Shown here: one piece after another, positions 47,201 through 52,519 of the stretch
Position numbering within the stretch: position 1 is the stretch's first letter
Layout of the letters: each line of letters starts with the position of its first letter
Source: Ovis canadensis
Taxonomy: Eukaryota > Chordata > Mammalia > Artiodactyla > Bovidae
Reading direction: 5' to 3'
Length of the DNA stretch: 64,000 nucleotides
NCBI RefSeq assembly: GCF_042477335.2
Contig: NC_091247.1
Location: 223,720,001-223,784,000 of the forward strand
The notes under the pieces: model-generated
Seen by the model: the letters and a program-made list of their open reading frames with translations, nothing else
What the model was told of the DNA's origin: nothing
Databases searched by the model: none
Translations under genes and position numbers: made by a program

Positions 47201-48077
47201 TCGCAAAGAGTCGGACACGACTGAGCGACTGAACTGAAGAGGAGAGGATTCAGCCAGTTATATGCCTCTGAAGTCCCAGTGATTTCAGGTGCATACTGAC
47301 AGCTAGAGAAGGATTTAGAAAAGCAGAGAGCCAGTATGAGAACCAGGATGAGAACCAGAGAGGAAGGTACTGAACCAAAAAAGTGGTGTCAAATGGAAGT
47401 GAGACATCCAGCAGCTCAAGAACCAGGCGCATTCCTCATAGTAAACCACACCTGTGGTAGAGAGGAACTTTGCTCTTGACTTTAAAAAAAATGGTATCTT
47501 CTCCTGCCAACAATATTGGCCAGAGGTTTGTATCCCTGCTAGGTTCTGCCTCTCACCTGCAGTTTAGTGTGTGAAGAGACTGCGTAGTTAAGAATGTGAT
47601 TAAGCGACACAGCTGCACACCTAGGTTTTCCTCTGGCCCAGTCAAAGTTTGTGCGCCCGGTGGGGTGGGACAGGGGGACGATTGCCCTTTAAATTTCAGA
47701 TGGCAAAGAGAACAACAGTATCTTCGTCCTTGTGGGTGTGTGGGACACACACTCCTCCCCTCCCCCCCCCGCACCCCCCCCCCCACCCCGGGCCACACAC
47801 ACATCCCAGGTACTCTTTAAGAGGACAGAGCGGTAGCCAGGAGCGGAGAGGGTGTCGGCCTTTACACCAAATTCTTCCAGCAACATTTAGCTTATGCCCC
47901 ATTCCTCTACGCCCCAGTCACGACACGATCGCCTTGCCATCCCCATCCCCCAGCCAAAGCCTGGTCTGGCCCCAGAGAAGCCCCACACCCCACAGTGGCC
48001 CGGGCACGAAGACCCCGCCTCACCACGGCTCCCGCCACGGCGTGGACCAGGCTTTCGTAGGACAACACGGAAGACAT
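8126..48077 (-). CDS. SLC25A17: Peroxisomal membrane protein PMP34 (solute carrier 25A17), complete, 9 coding exons
   Basis: Mitochondrial-carrier-family protein of the peroxisomal membrane. The family member is known to exchange CoA, FAD and NAD+ for nucleotides such as AMP, and is inserted via PEX19 without a cleavable signal. Coding exons on the minus strand: 48077-48024, 30325-30265, 28454-28388, 26702-26551, 15509-15393, 14422-14277, 14188-14093, 11942-11860, 8273-8126. They total 924 nt, or 307 residues plus stop, the same length as human PMP34, with every junction GT-AG and in phase. The three carrier repeats are visible through their signature motifs: [10 protein letters not shown] (exon 2), [12 protein letters not shown] (exon 5) and a degenerate [10 protein letters not shown] (exon 7). 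The start is chosen because [18 protein letters not shown] aligns with the human N-terminus. The C-terminus reads GLKSTRKH, where the human sequence I recall ends GLKRAHQH. No frameshift or stop is seen, so the gene looks intact. Confidence 0.96.
8721..8920 (+). repeat. MER5A-type hAT-Charlie element
   Basis: Starts 'gtggttctcaaatttag', contains 'aagctcccaggtgatgagg' and ends near 'ctttagaacgactg'. It is a fairly complete MER5A-like element in intron 8. Confidence 0.8.
8921..9686. other. Intron 8 sequence, nothing recognised
   Basis: Unique-looking intronic DNA between the MER5A and an old L1. No exon-like or RNA feature seen. Confidence 0.45.
9687..10520 (-). repeat. Old L1 fragment, split by a Bov-tA
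   Basis: Reversed L1 3' portion: 'tattccactgtacaggtata', 'gacatttgggatgtttcc' and 'gaattcccaccagcagag' are the antisense L1 ORF2/3' UTR phrases. Interrupted at 9889-10073 by a younger Bov-tA. Confidence 0.8.
9889..10073 (-). repeat. Bov-tA SINE nested in L1
   Basis: Reversed Bov-tA inside the L1 fragment, so younger than it. Body 'caggctcctctgtccatgga' and head 'tcctgcactggcaggtgg' are clear. Confidence 0.92.
10655..10790 (+). repeat. MIR SINE
   Basis: Sense MIR: 'gtacctgcctcaaagggctg' followed by 'ctgtgaggattaagtgag'. Confidence 0.85.
10993..11307 (-). repeat. Bov-tA SINE with duplicated tRNA-related head (Bov-tA3-like)
   Basis: Reversed. A complete Bov-tA (10993-11187) is followed directly by a second copy of the body-end plus tRNA-derived head (11186-11307), giving two 'tctcctgcattgcaggc' motifs at about 11140 and 11255. 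Confidence 0.88.
11305..11600 (-). repeat. L1 3' UTR fragment
   Basis: Reversed L1: 'gattccacatatgagtgaaa', 'gacttatttcacttcac' and 'catccatgttgttggaaatg' are typical antisense L1 3' UTR phrases. Confidence 0.75.
11860..11942 (-). CDS. SLC25A17: SLC25A17 coding exon 8
   Basis: 83-nt exon after acceptor ccttag, donor gtgagc. It encodes [18 protein letters not shown] and VLYLLHQRV, the loop and matrix helix of the third carrier repeat. A CHR SINE ends only about 54 bp upstream of its acceptor. Confidence 0.95.
11996..12250 (-). repeat. CHR-1-type SINE
   Basis: Reversed CHR SINE: AT-rich tail, 'ctgtgctgcgtctctgctg', ending 'gtgctaccagggaagccc'. Lies immediately upstream of exon 8. Confidence 0.82.
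12337..12556 (-). repeat. Bov-tA SINE
   Basis: Reversed Bov-tA with gtgaaagtgaaagtg spacer, body and head complement ending 'ccactaaggaagcccc'. Confidence 0.92.
13000..13690 (+). repeat. L2 LINE fragment
   Basis: Old L2-like sequence with typical phrases ('ccttgcaatggtttcctac', 'ccctctacctggaaagctc', 'gggcagggaccatggc') and a terminal 'attgaatgaatgaa'. The open frame inside it is not a gene. Confidence 0.65.
14093..14188 (-). CDS. SLC25A17: SLC25A17 coding exon 7
   Basis: 96 nt, 32 codons, phase 0 at both ends. Encodes [19 protein letters not shown] then [13 protein letters not shown]. It includes the odd-numbered helix of repeat 3 and its signature, where Gln replaces the acidic residue of the canonical PX[DE] motif. 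Acceptor ggcag, donor gtgagt. Confidence 0.96.
14277..14422 (-). CDS. SLC25A17: SLC25A17 coding exon 6
   Basis: 146 nt. Completes the Asp codon begun in exon 5, then encodes [40 protein letters not shown] and QLLKKRTK. Corresponds to the matrix helix and even-numbered helix of carrier repeat 2. Donor gtaagc; the following intron is only 88 bp. Confidence 0.96.
14439..15392. other. Intron 5 sequence, nothing recognised
   Basis: No recent SINE or LINE and no RNA gene seen in this 970-bp intron. Confidence 0.5.
15393..15509 (-). CDS. SLC25A17: SLC25A17 coding exon 5
   Basis: 117 nt, acceptor tttacag, donor gtgagt. Encodes [30 protein letters not shown] and PTNYSGII: the start of carrier repeat 2 with an intact [10 protein letters not shown] signature. 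Confidence 0.96.
15510..16481. other. Intron 4 proximal sequence, nothing recognised
   Basis: No confident repeat or RNA gene in this stretch. Confidence 0.45.
16482..16620 (+). repeat. CHR-2-type SINE
   Basis: Sense copy: 'ggaattcccttgggtccag' head, 'gtggttaggactcgg', 'gtctgggaactaagatcg'. Confidence 0.85.
16621..18548. other. Intron 4 sequence, nothing recognised
   Basis: About 1.9 kb, AT-rich, with no recent SINE insertion, exon-like frame or RNA gene that I can identify. It is one of the longest repeat-poor stretches in the window. Confidence 0.45.
18549..18670 (+). repeat. CHR-2-type SINE
   Basis: Sense copy: 'ggggaattccctgggggtcc', 'gtggttaggactcggtgc', then 'agccaaacaaacaaa' tail. 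Confidence 0.88.
18822..18985. repeat. MER20-like hAT-Charlie element
   Basis: Recognised from 'ctagccactagatgccag', 'tagcaccctccggttgtgac' and the following 'aaaagtatctctagacac'. The 5' part is replaced by a GC-rich run (about 18848-18866). Confidence 0.65.
19197..19499 (-). repeat. Bov-tA SINE split by a later insertion
   Basis: Reversed Bov-tA whose body is interrupted at 19304-19391 by an A-rich insert. The sequence resumes after a repeated 13-bp block. Ends 'caccagggaagccc'. Confidence 0.9.
19304..19391 (+). mobile_element. Tiny A-rich retro-insertion with target-site duplication
   Basis: An 88-bp insert starting 'catgtaagaattaaag' and dominated by A runs, inside a Bov-tA. The 13-bp host motif aagaatactggag is present on both sides (19291-19303 and 19392-19404). 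This is the hallmark of L1-type target-primed insertion with a poly(A) tail; the source transcript is unrecognised. Confidence 0.75.
19604..19652. repeat. Mariner (BTMAR-type) terminal fragment
   Basis: 'tattgggttggcaaaaaaat' followed by 'tcgtttgggtttttcc' is the terminal inverted repeat of the bovine mariner. Only one end is present. Confidence 0.75.
19653..21400. other. Intron 4 sequence with old interspersed-repeat character
   Basis: Parts (about 19680-20210 and 20640-20760) resemble a widely interspersed ancient mammalian repeat ('gggaaggcttcctgaagagg', 'cacactggctgctgtgttg') that I cannot assign with confidence. No gene seen. Confidence 0.4.
21402..21588 (+). repeat. Bov-tA SINE
   Basis: Sense Bov-tA: 'tgtggctcatctggtaaaga' head to 'gactgagtgactttcact'. 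Confidence 0.93.
21859..22048 (+). repeat. Bov-tA SINE
   Basis: Sense Bov-tA: 'gggcttccctggttggctc' head to 'actgagcgactttcac'. Same orientation as the copy 270 bp upstream. Confidence 0.93.
22781..22994 (-). repeat. Bov-tA SINE
   Basis: Reversed Bov-tA, complete to the head complement 'ccacctgggaagcccc'. Confidence 0.93.
22998..23330 (+). repeat. L1 3' end
   Basis: Sense old L1 3' UTR: 'atcattatgttgtatacctg', 'gtcaattatatcgcaatt' and an A-rich end. Confidence 0.75.
23820..24019 (-). repeat. Bov-tA SINE
   Basis: Reversed Bov-tA preceded by a short (TA)n tract (23801-23813) and ending 'gccacaagggaagccc'. Confidence 0.93.
24020..24819. other. Intron 4 sequence, old repeat character only
   Basis: A long open frame spans part of this stretch and runs into the downstream L1. 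I see no domain or splice context. 24210-24530 may be decayed L2. Confidence 0.35.
24820..26415 (+). repeat. Old L1, ORF2 3' end and 3' UTR
   Basis: Sense L1M-type sequence ('catttctccaaagatgctc', 'gatgaggatgtggagaaactg', 'ccaatgtccatcagtggctg') with frameshifts and stops. Interrupted by a younger L1 tail at about 25225-25375. Ends about 135 bp before SLC25A17 exon 4. Confidence 0.85.
25225..25375 (+). repeat. Pecoran L1 3'-tail fragment nested in old L1
   Basis: 'cacctgtggcggattcatgt' followed by 'cgatgtatggcaaaaccaac' is shared with 32290-32340. This is the 3' end of the ruminant L1 (L1_BT type), inserted in an older L1. Confidence 0.65.
26551..26702 (-). CDS. SLC25A17: SLC25A17 coding exon 4
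   Basis: 152 nt, acceptor ctcctag, donor gtaact. Encodes [35 protein letters not shown] and [15 protein letters not shown]. Covers the helix-2 portion of carrier repeat 1 and the loop to repeat 2. Confidence 0.96.
26703..27398. other. Intron 3 sequence, nothing recognised
   Basis: No confident repeat or RNA gene. Confidence 0.4.
27407..27686 (-). repeat. Bov-A2 SINE (dimer)
   Basis: Reversed dimer starting with (CTG)n. Flanked by the 8-bp repeat agaatgca at 27399-27406 and 27687-27694, a probable target-site duplication. Confidence 0.92.
28388..28454 (-). CDS. SLC25A17: SLC25A17 coding exon 3
   Basis: 67 nt, acceptor cttgtag, donor gtgagt. Completes Val from exon 2, then encodes [20 protein letters not shown] and G plus the first two bases of Leu. 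It is the matrix loop and helix of carrier repeat 1. Confidence 0.95.
28820..28950 (-). repeat. MIR SINE
   Basis: Reversed MIR: 'agagaagaggttacagacac', 'ggcagcagagccaggattaa'. Confidence 0.7.
29110..29640 (+). repeat. Very old L1-like sequence
   Basis: Weak resemblance to L1M ('ccccacttctggggattgat'). Family uncertain. Confidence 0.35.
30265..30325 (-). CDS. SLC25A17: SLC25A17 coding exon 2
   Basis: 61 nt, acceptor cttttcag, donor gtgagt. Encodes [20 protein letters not shown] plus the first base of Val. Contains the first carrier signature PLDTARLR, with the Asp of the salt-bridge network. Confidence 0.96.
31428..31619 (+). repeat. BovB 3'-end fragment
   Basis: Sense BovB tail, 'gatgctgggagggattgggg' to 'ctgaactgaactcag'. 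The 8-bp motif tcagctat occurs on both sides, a probable target-site duplication. Confidence 0.92.
32007..32134 (-). repeat. Bov-A monomer
   Basis: Reversed Bov-A unit lacking the tRNA-derived head ('cccaccaggctcctctgtcc' region, ending 'gcttcctccaat'). Confidence 0.9.
32182..32430 (+). mobile_element. Truncated ruminant L1 3' end with target-site duplication
   Basis: Insert includes 'gcttggggctggtgcactgg', 'acccgtggcggattcatgtc' and a poly(A) tail. Flanked by a 13-bp duplication aagagaacagtca at 32169-32181 and 32431-32443. A clean 5'-truncated retroposition. Confidence 0.8.
32745..33290 (+). repeat. MLT1-like MaLR LTR, interrupted by U6 retrocopy
   Basis: Old LTR: 'acctgtgaatacgttacatt', 'tctggattatctgagtgggc', 'ggccactagccaagaaatg' and 'gacttctgacc'. 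Split by the U6 insertion at 32980-33090. Subfamily uncertain. Confidence 0.6.
32980..33090 (+). pseudogene. U6 snRNA retropseudogene
   Basis: Starts gtgcttgctttggcagcac and follows U6 snRNA through 'agcatggcccctgcgcatgc' to a run of T. Changes relative to U6 as I know it include loss of 3 nt in the gagaagatt segment, a T for C in the 5' stem, and 'aatttgtgaagcattcc' for the conserved 3' stem. Flanked by an imperfect 14-bp target-site duplication, aagatgcacaaagg (32966-32979) and aagatggacaaagg (33091-33104). No external U6 promoter is expected here, so it is a retrocopy rather than a gene. Confidence 0.92.
33941..34147 (-). repeat. Bov-tA SINE
   Basis: Reversed Bov-tA, 'ttgctgtttagttgctaag' to 'gagccacaacgggg'. 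Confidence 0.92.
34148..35654. other. Intron 1 sequence, old repeat fragments only
   Basis: About 34530-34760 resembles an old hAT-type DNA transposon ('caaagctgttttcataaac'), low confidence. Nothing gene-like seen in the remainder. Confidence 0.35.
35655..35942 (-). repeat. Bov-tA SINE with duplicated head (Bov-tA3-like)
   Basis: Reversed. A first head complement ends near 35863 ('gagccaccaaagaagccc') and a second partial head follows at about 35870-35942 ('gggtctcctgcattgcagg'). Confidence 0.88.
37185..37405 (-). repeat. CHR-type SINE nested in L1
   Basis: Reversed CHR: 'ggtgggtctttgttgctgc' to 'ggaccaccagggaagtccc'. Confidence 0.88.
38336..38466 (-). repeat. CHR-2-type SINE nested in L1
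   Basis: Reversed CHR starting with a (TG)n run and ending 'ggaccaccagaaattccc'. Confidence 0.85.
38601..39335. other. Intron 1 sequence, nothing recognised
   Basis: No gene, RNA or confident repeat. Confidence 0.4.
39336..39735. repeat. Interspersed DNA-transposon-like repeat (family uncertain)
   Basis: 'gttagcctaggcacccaaat', 'gctctatagtactgtactat' and 'ggatcgtcagcaacaggag' are phrases I recognise as interspersed in mammalian genomes, possibly Tigger-related. Family is a guess. Confidence 0.35.
39752..39826 (+). repeat. Bov-A2 3'-end remnant
   Basis: Only the last part of a Bov-A unit, 'gggagcctggtgggctgcc' to 'ggcggcggcagcagca', inserted in or joined to the preceding repeat. Confidence 0.85.
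40820..41040 (+). repeat. MIR SINE
   Basis: Sense MIR: 'cttgcctcgatttcctcatt', 'ataatctggggaccagtaa', ending near 'cacagctggcactcaag'. Confidence 0.8.
41870..42015 (-). repeat. MIR SINE
   Basis: Reversed MIR: 'tttccattttatagctcag' followed by 'aaaactcaagttc'. Confidence 0.65.
42155..42555 (+). repeat. Trimeric Bov-A SINE
   Basis: Three Bov-A units head to tail (unit boundary motif gcact[a/g]gagaaggaaatgg at 42276 and 42419, spacing 143 bp), ending in a CAG-rich tail. One 12-bp target-site duplication, atggaatactca, flanks the whole array (42143-42154 and 42556-42567), so it inserted as one unit. Confidence 0.93.
42862..43320 (-). repeat. BovB LINE 3' fragment
   Basis: Reversed BovB 3' end, beginning 'tttagttcagttcagtcac' and truncated at 'catagctttgactatac'. 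Confidence 0.93.
43498..43721 (-). repeat. Bov-tA SINE
   Basis: Reversed Bov-tA flanked by an 11-bp target-site duplication aagagtcagat (43487-43497 and 43722-43732). Confidence 0.94.
43735..45340. other. Intron 1 sequence, nothing recognised
   Basis: About 1.6 kb of AT-rich, repeat-poor DNA with no exon-like or RNA feature seen. Confidence 0.45.
45341..46720 (+). repeat. L2 LINE fragments, split by a CHR SINE
   Basis: First an L2 3' end ('gcactcaataaagatgttg', 'aatgaatgg'), then L2 ORF-region sequence ('tcctcagtcctcatcttac', 'cagtctactgtcaacggagc'). Interrupted at 46013-46140. Old and frameshifted. Confidence 0.65.
46013..46140 (+). repeat. CHR-2-type SINE nested in L2
   Basis: 'gggatttccctggtggtcc' head, 'ctggtctgggaactaaggtc' and an (AAATA)n tail. 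Confidence 0.88.
46721..46845 (-). repeat. MIR SINE
   Basis: Reversed MIR: 'caactctgtgaggtaggtgt', 'gattaggaaagtaaag'. Confidence 0.75.
46868..47238 (+). repeat. BovB LINE 3' fragment
   Basis: Sense BovB tail from 'tgatgcttttgaactgtgg' to 'actgagcgactgaactga'. Confidence 0.94.
47751..47802. repeat. C-rich low-complexity tract
   Basis: Nearly uninterrupted C runs of 9 to 12 on the plus strand, hence G runs on the SLC25A17 coding strand, about 220-270 bp inside intron 1. Confidence 0.9.
48024..48077 (-). CDS. SLC25A17: SLC25A17 coding exon 1 (start codon)
   Basis: ATG at 48077-48075, encoding [18 protein letters not shown], then donor gtgagg. It is the start of carrier helix 1. The preceding frame is open upstream to 48215 but lacks family similarity, so the ATG at 48077 is chosen. 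Confidence 0.94.
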
Positions 48078-48295
48078 ATGTGCGGTTCCTGCAAACCCGG
48101 CTGCAGTTTCCCAGCAGAAGCTGAAGCCAAATTGACTGGCGAAACTAGCGCCAGAGTACCGGGCAGGGGCGTCACAAGCTCCACCCCTCAGGCCCGCCTC
48201 CTCCAGAACAACCATTTCCGGGTCGCAGGGCGCCCGAGTCTCCTGGCCCGGAGGCCGCTTGCGAGAGAAGAGGGAGGGAACGCTCCTTGGCTCTG

Positions 48296-48300
48296 ATTGG
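48296..48300 (-). promoter_or_regulatory. Inverted CCAAT box (NF-Y type)
   Basis: attgg on the plus strand, in context ctctgattggtccc, reads CCAAT on the gene strand, about 220 bp upstream of the start codon. Confidence 0.5.
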
Positions 48301-48316
48301 TCCCTGGCGCTGGCGC

Positions 48317-48326
48317 GGGGCGGGGC
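48317..48326. promoter_or_regulatory. GC box (Sp1 type)
   Basis: ggggcggggc, a consensus GC box, 17 bp beyond the CCAAT box. Confidence 0.5.
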
Positions 48327-48345
48327 AGACTGGTGCTGCGGCGAC

Positions 48346-48351
48346 CACGTG
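48346..48351. promoter_or_regulatory. E-box CACGTG
   Basis: Palindromic cacgtg in the CpG island upstream of exon 1, a possible USF/MYC/TFE3-class site. Function inferred only from the motif. Confidence 0.4.
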
Positions 48352-48420
48352 GAGGGTTGGGTCTGGCGGAAACTCGGCGCCCGGGAGGTCCACTCTGTTT
48401 CCTCGCGTTGCCGCTGCCCC

Positions 48421-49021
48421 GTGGTGCTTTACACCTCCAACACTGGGGACTTCAGAAAATCTTTTTTTCCCTCCACATCTCTTCATAAGACTAGCTGGAG
48501 ACAAGCAAGATGGGGGACTCATCTTCCTGTTTCTCTAAGACTTTACTCATATTTTCTCTAGCTAGTATTTTTAGTCACGTTTTGGTCAAGAGGACATACA
48601 TGTTGATTGGGCAATGTTCTCCCCTCTGAAAAACCCTGGTGGGAAGAGAACTTGAGCGTCAGGAAATCAAAATGATCAGATGGAGGTGGGAACAAACTAG
48701 TTGGCAACTAGTAAAAATTTTTAACCTATTGGTTTCCTCCTTTTTGAAATGACAGTGTTAATACTTCTAGGATTACAAAAGTTAATTTATGTAAATTTAA
48801 ACATACTTTAGAAAATACTGAAGAAACACAATTCCATATTGCTAAGTGAAAACAAACTACACAAAATTAGAAAAACCACATTCTACCCCCTCACCCACAA
48901 CATACTGTGACACCAGGTTTCAGGACTTAAACTTCTGTTACTTAGGTACCATCCTCATGGATCTCTGCCAGTTTCAGAACCATCAAGTTTACTTTCATAA
49001 TACCTTTGCTGATTGATAGTC
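48421..49021. other. Intergenic, nothing recognised
   Basis: Flank of the CpG island grading into AT-rich DNA before the BovB LINE. Confidence 0.45.
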
Positions 49022-51412
49022 TTTGACTGGAATTCAAAAGTAGGAAGTAAAGAGCTACCTGGAATAACAAGCAAATTTGGCCTTGGAATACAAAATGAAG
49101 CAGGTCAAACAGTTTTGGCAAACAGTTTTGCCAAGAGAATGCACAAGTGATAACAAACACCCTTTTCCAACAACACAAGAGAAGACTCTACACGTGGACA
49201 TCACCAGACTGTCAATACCGAAATCAGATTGATTATATTCTTTGCAGCCAAAGATGGAACAGCTCTATGCAGTCAGCAAAAACAAGACCAGGAGCTGACT
49301 GTGGCTCAGATCATGAACTCCTTATTGCCAAATTCAGACTGAAATTGAAGAAAACAGAGAAAACCACTAGACCATTCAGGTATGACCTAAATAAAATCCC
49401 TTACGATTATACAGTGGAAGTGACAAATAGACTCAAGGGATTAGATCTGATAGAGAGAGTGCCTGAAAAACTATGGACGGAGGTTCGTGACATTGTATAG
49501 GAGGCAGTGATCAAGAACATCCCCAAGAAAAAGAAATGCAAAAAGGCAAAATGGTTGTCTCACGAAGCCTTACAAATAGCTAAGAAAAGAAGAGAACCTA
49601 AAGGCAGAGGAGAAAAGCAAAGATATTCCCATTTGAATGCAGAGTTCCAACGAATAGCAAGGAGACATAAGAAAGCCTTCCTCAGTGATCGATGCAAAGA
49701 ACTAGAGGAAAACAATAAAATGGGAAAGACTAGACATCTCTACAAGAATATTAGAGATACCAAGGGAACATTTCATGCAAAGATGGGCACAATAAAGGAC
49801 AGAAATGGTATGGACCTAACAGAAGCAGAAGATATTAAGAAGTGGCAAGAATACATGGAACTATACAAAAAAGATCTTCATGACCCAGATAACCATGATG
49901 GTGTGATCACTCACCTAGAGGCAAACATCCTGGAATGCAAAGTCAAGTGGGCCTTAGGAAGCATCACTACGAACAAAGCCAGTGGAGGTGATGGAATTCC
50001 AATTGAGCTATTTCAAATCCTGAAAGATGATGCTGTGAAAGTGCTGCACTCAGCAAATTTGGAAAACTCAGCAGTGGCCACAGGACTGGAAAAGGTCAGT
50101 TTTCATTCCAATCCCAAAGAAAGGCAATGCCAAAGAATGTTCAAACTACCACACAACTGCACTCATCTCATACACTAGCAAAGTAATGCTCAAAATTCTC
50201 CAAGCCAGGCTTCAACATTACATGAACCGTGAGCTTACAGATGTTCAAGCTGAATTTAGAAAAGGCAGAGGAACCAGAGACCAAATTGCCAACATCTGCT
50301 GGATCATTGAAAAACCAAGAGTTCCAGAAAAATATCTACTTCTGCTTTATTGACTATGCCAAAGCCTTTGACTATGTGGATCACAGCAAACTGTGGAAAA
50401 TCCTTAAACAGATGGAAATAGCAGACAACCTTTTCTGCCTCCTGAGAAATCTGTATGCAGGTCAAGAAGCAACAGTTAGAACTGGACATGAACAACAGAC
50501 TGGTTCCAAATTGGGAAAGGAGTATGTCCAGGCTATACATTGTCACCCTGCTTATTTAACTTATATGCAGAGTACATCATGAGAAACACTGGACTGGATG
50601 AAGCACAGGCTGGAATTAAGATTGCTGGGAGAAATATCAATAACCTCAAATATGCAGATGACACCACCCTTATGGCAGAAAGTGAAGAACTAAAGAGCCT
50701 CTTGATGAAAGTGAAAGATGAGAGTGAAAAAGTTGGCTTAAAGCTCAACATTCAGAAAACGAAGATCATGCCATCCAGTCCCATCACTTCATGGCAAGTA
50801 GATGGGAAAACAATGGAAACAGAGATTTTGTTTGGGCTCCAAAATCACTCGAGATGGTGGTGACTGCAGCCATGAAATTAAAAGATGCTAGCTCCTTGGA
50901 AGAAAAGCTAAAACCAACCTAGACAGCATACTAAAAAGCAGAGATATTACTTTACCAACAAAGGTCTGTGTAGTCAAAGCTATGTATGGTTTTTCCAGTA
51001 GTCATGTATGGATGTGAGTTGGGCTATAAAAAAAGCTGAGTGCCTTAGAATTGGTGCTTTTGAACTGTGGTGTTGAAGAAGACTCTTGAGTCCCTAGGAC
51101 TGCAAGGAGACCCAACCAGTCAATCCTAAAGGAAATCAACCCTGAATATTCATTGCATGGACTGATGTTGAAGCTGAAACTCCAATACTTCGGCCACCTC
51201 ATGCGCAGAACAGACTCATTGCAAAAGACCCTGATGCTGGGAAAGATTGAAGGCGGGAGAAGGGGACAACAGAGGATGAGATGGTTGGATGGCATCACCG
51301 ACACGATGGACATGAGTTTGAGTGAGCTCTGGGAGCTGGTGATGGACAGAGAAGCCTGGCATGCTGCAGTCCATGGGGTCGCAGAGAGACACACAGAGTG
51401 ACTGAACTGAAC
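49022..51412 (+). mobile_element. BovB LINE (RTE), 5'-truncated, inactive
   Basis: Sense copy starting inside the endonuclease domain ('gactggaattcaaaagtagg') and running to the BovB 3' end 'actgaactgaactgact'. The endonuclease remnant shows SDHELLIAKF (49300-49330). The reverse-transcriptase remnant shows FIDYAKAFDYVDHS (about 50340) and the catalytic YADD box at 50651-50662. Reading frames are broken by stops (for example TAG ending at 49500) and frameshifts, so it cannot make an intact protein. BovB is known to have spread to ruminants by horizontal transfer. Confidence 0.95.
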
Positions 51413-51562
51413 TGACTGCTTATTACAGCCAGAGGCCCAATGTTTTATGCCTTTTATCACATTTACTCCCAGGAGAGGGCGCTAACAGTGTTTACCTGGT
51501 CCTGTTTTCACAAAATTTGAAAATATTTCAATTGCGACTGGTTAAGATCCGTTTATAACTCT

Positions 51563-51768
51563 GGGGCTTCACTGGTGGTGCAGACGGTAAAGAATCTTTC
51601 TGCAATGCGAGACGTGGGTTCCATCCCTGGGTTGGAAAGATACCCTGGAGAAGGGCATGGCAACCCATTCCTGTTCTCTTGCCTGGAGAATACCCACGGA
51701 CAGAGACAGGCAGGCTACAGTCCACAGGGTTGCAGAGTCGGACATGACTGAGCGACTAAGCACATACA
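51563..51768 (+). repeat. Bov-tA SINE
   Basis: Sense Bov-tA: 'ggggcttcactggtggtgc' to 'gagcgactaagcacatac'. Confidence 0.93.
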
Positions 51769-52519
51769 TTTAGTGTTGCTACAGTGACCACAGGTAAGTT
51801 ACAAAGCAAGTTGGGGAGATAGTTGGACTCAGGGATACCTATTCATATGTATTAACATGTTACTACTAGACCTTCTGTTTTAGGAATCTCTCCCAGGAAT
51901 ACTCCCACCACTCCCTAGTCATGACATGAAAGTGCAGGTCCAAGTTAAATGAAGGCAGGATTCGGCACTGGAATACAGAACCCTGTCTGCTGGTAATCTT
52001 AATCGGAGGACTCAGCCCTTGTGGACTCCTACTTAATTTGGACAGTCTCAAGAAAACACTGCGTTATGTAGCATACAGACTTATAAACACACTTTATGAA
52101 TCCTTTTACAGTGGTAATTGAACACAATTTTTCTTATTTCCCGTTTGTACGGTATGATATGCAGACAGCATGTCCATCTCTGAAATCTTCTGCATACCAG
52201 CTATCAAAAAATAATTTCACATCTCAGTATTCCGAATTATGTACTACTTTTCTTAAAAGAGAGCTCCCTGAACTATACAAGCATTAAGTCCCACACTATA
52301 GAAACAGTATATTAAATCTTTAGCCTCCTTCTGTTCACACCTGTATTATCAGTACAAAATAAAAAAGGAACTTAGAATTGGTCACCTTCCTGTTCATTTC
52401 TGCACTTGCATATGTCAGGTTACACCACCTGAAAACGTCCCAGTGATATGTACTAAAGAACATCCTTATTATATAACAGGATACCTAGATTTTCATAGTA
52501 TTTACACACATTTATGCTA
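51769..52519. other. Intergenic, nothing recognised
   Basis: Stretch between two repeats without recognisable features. Confidence 0.45.

Larger units (their letters stand above)
47900..48420. promoter_or_regulatory. SLC25A17: CpG island at the SLC25A17 promoter/exon 1
   Basis: CpG-dense, GC-rich sequence around the first coding exon, in contrast to the AT-rich surroundings. This fits a constitutively active housekeeping promoter. I see no TATA box at a fixed distance. The transcription start cannot be fixed from sequence. Confidence 0.8.

Noticed and set aside
47649-48296. 215-codon open frame antisense to SLC25A17 exon 1
   Set aside because: Composition is dictated by C-rich low complexity and the CpG island (Pro/Thr/His-rich). 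Such islands are often open on both strands by chance.
48350-49020. Divergent gene sharing the SLC25A17 CpG island
   Set aside because: No exon-like frame with splice donor or known protein similarity on the plus strand beyond 48300. The next gene upstream is ST13, on the same strand.
49147-50863. Several open frames of 75-220 codons with endonuclease and reverse-transcriptase similarity as host genes
   Set aside because: They are consecutive fragments of one decayed BovB LINE, broken by stops and frameshifts and repeated in the second copy at 53326-55545.
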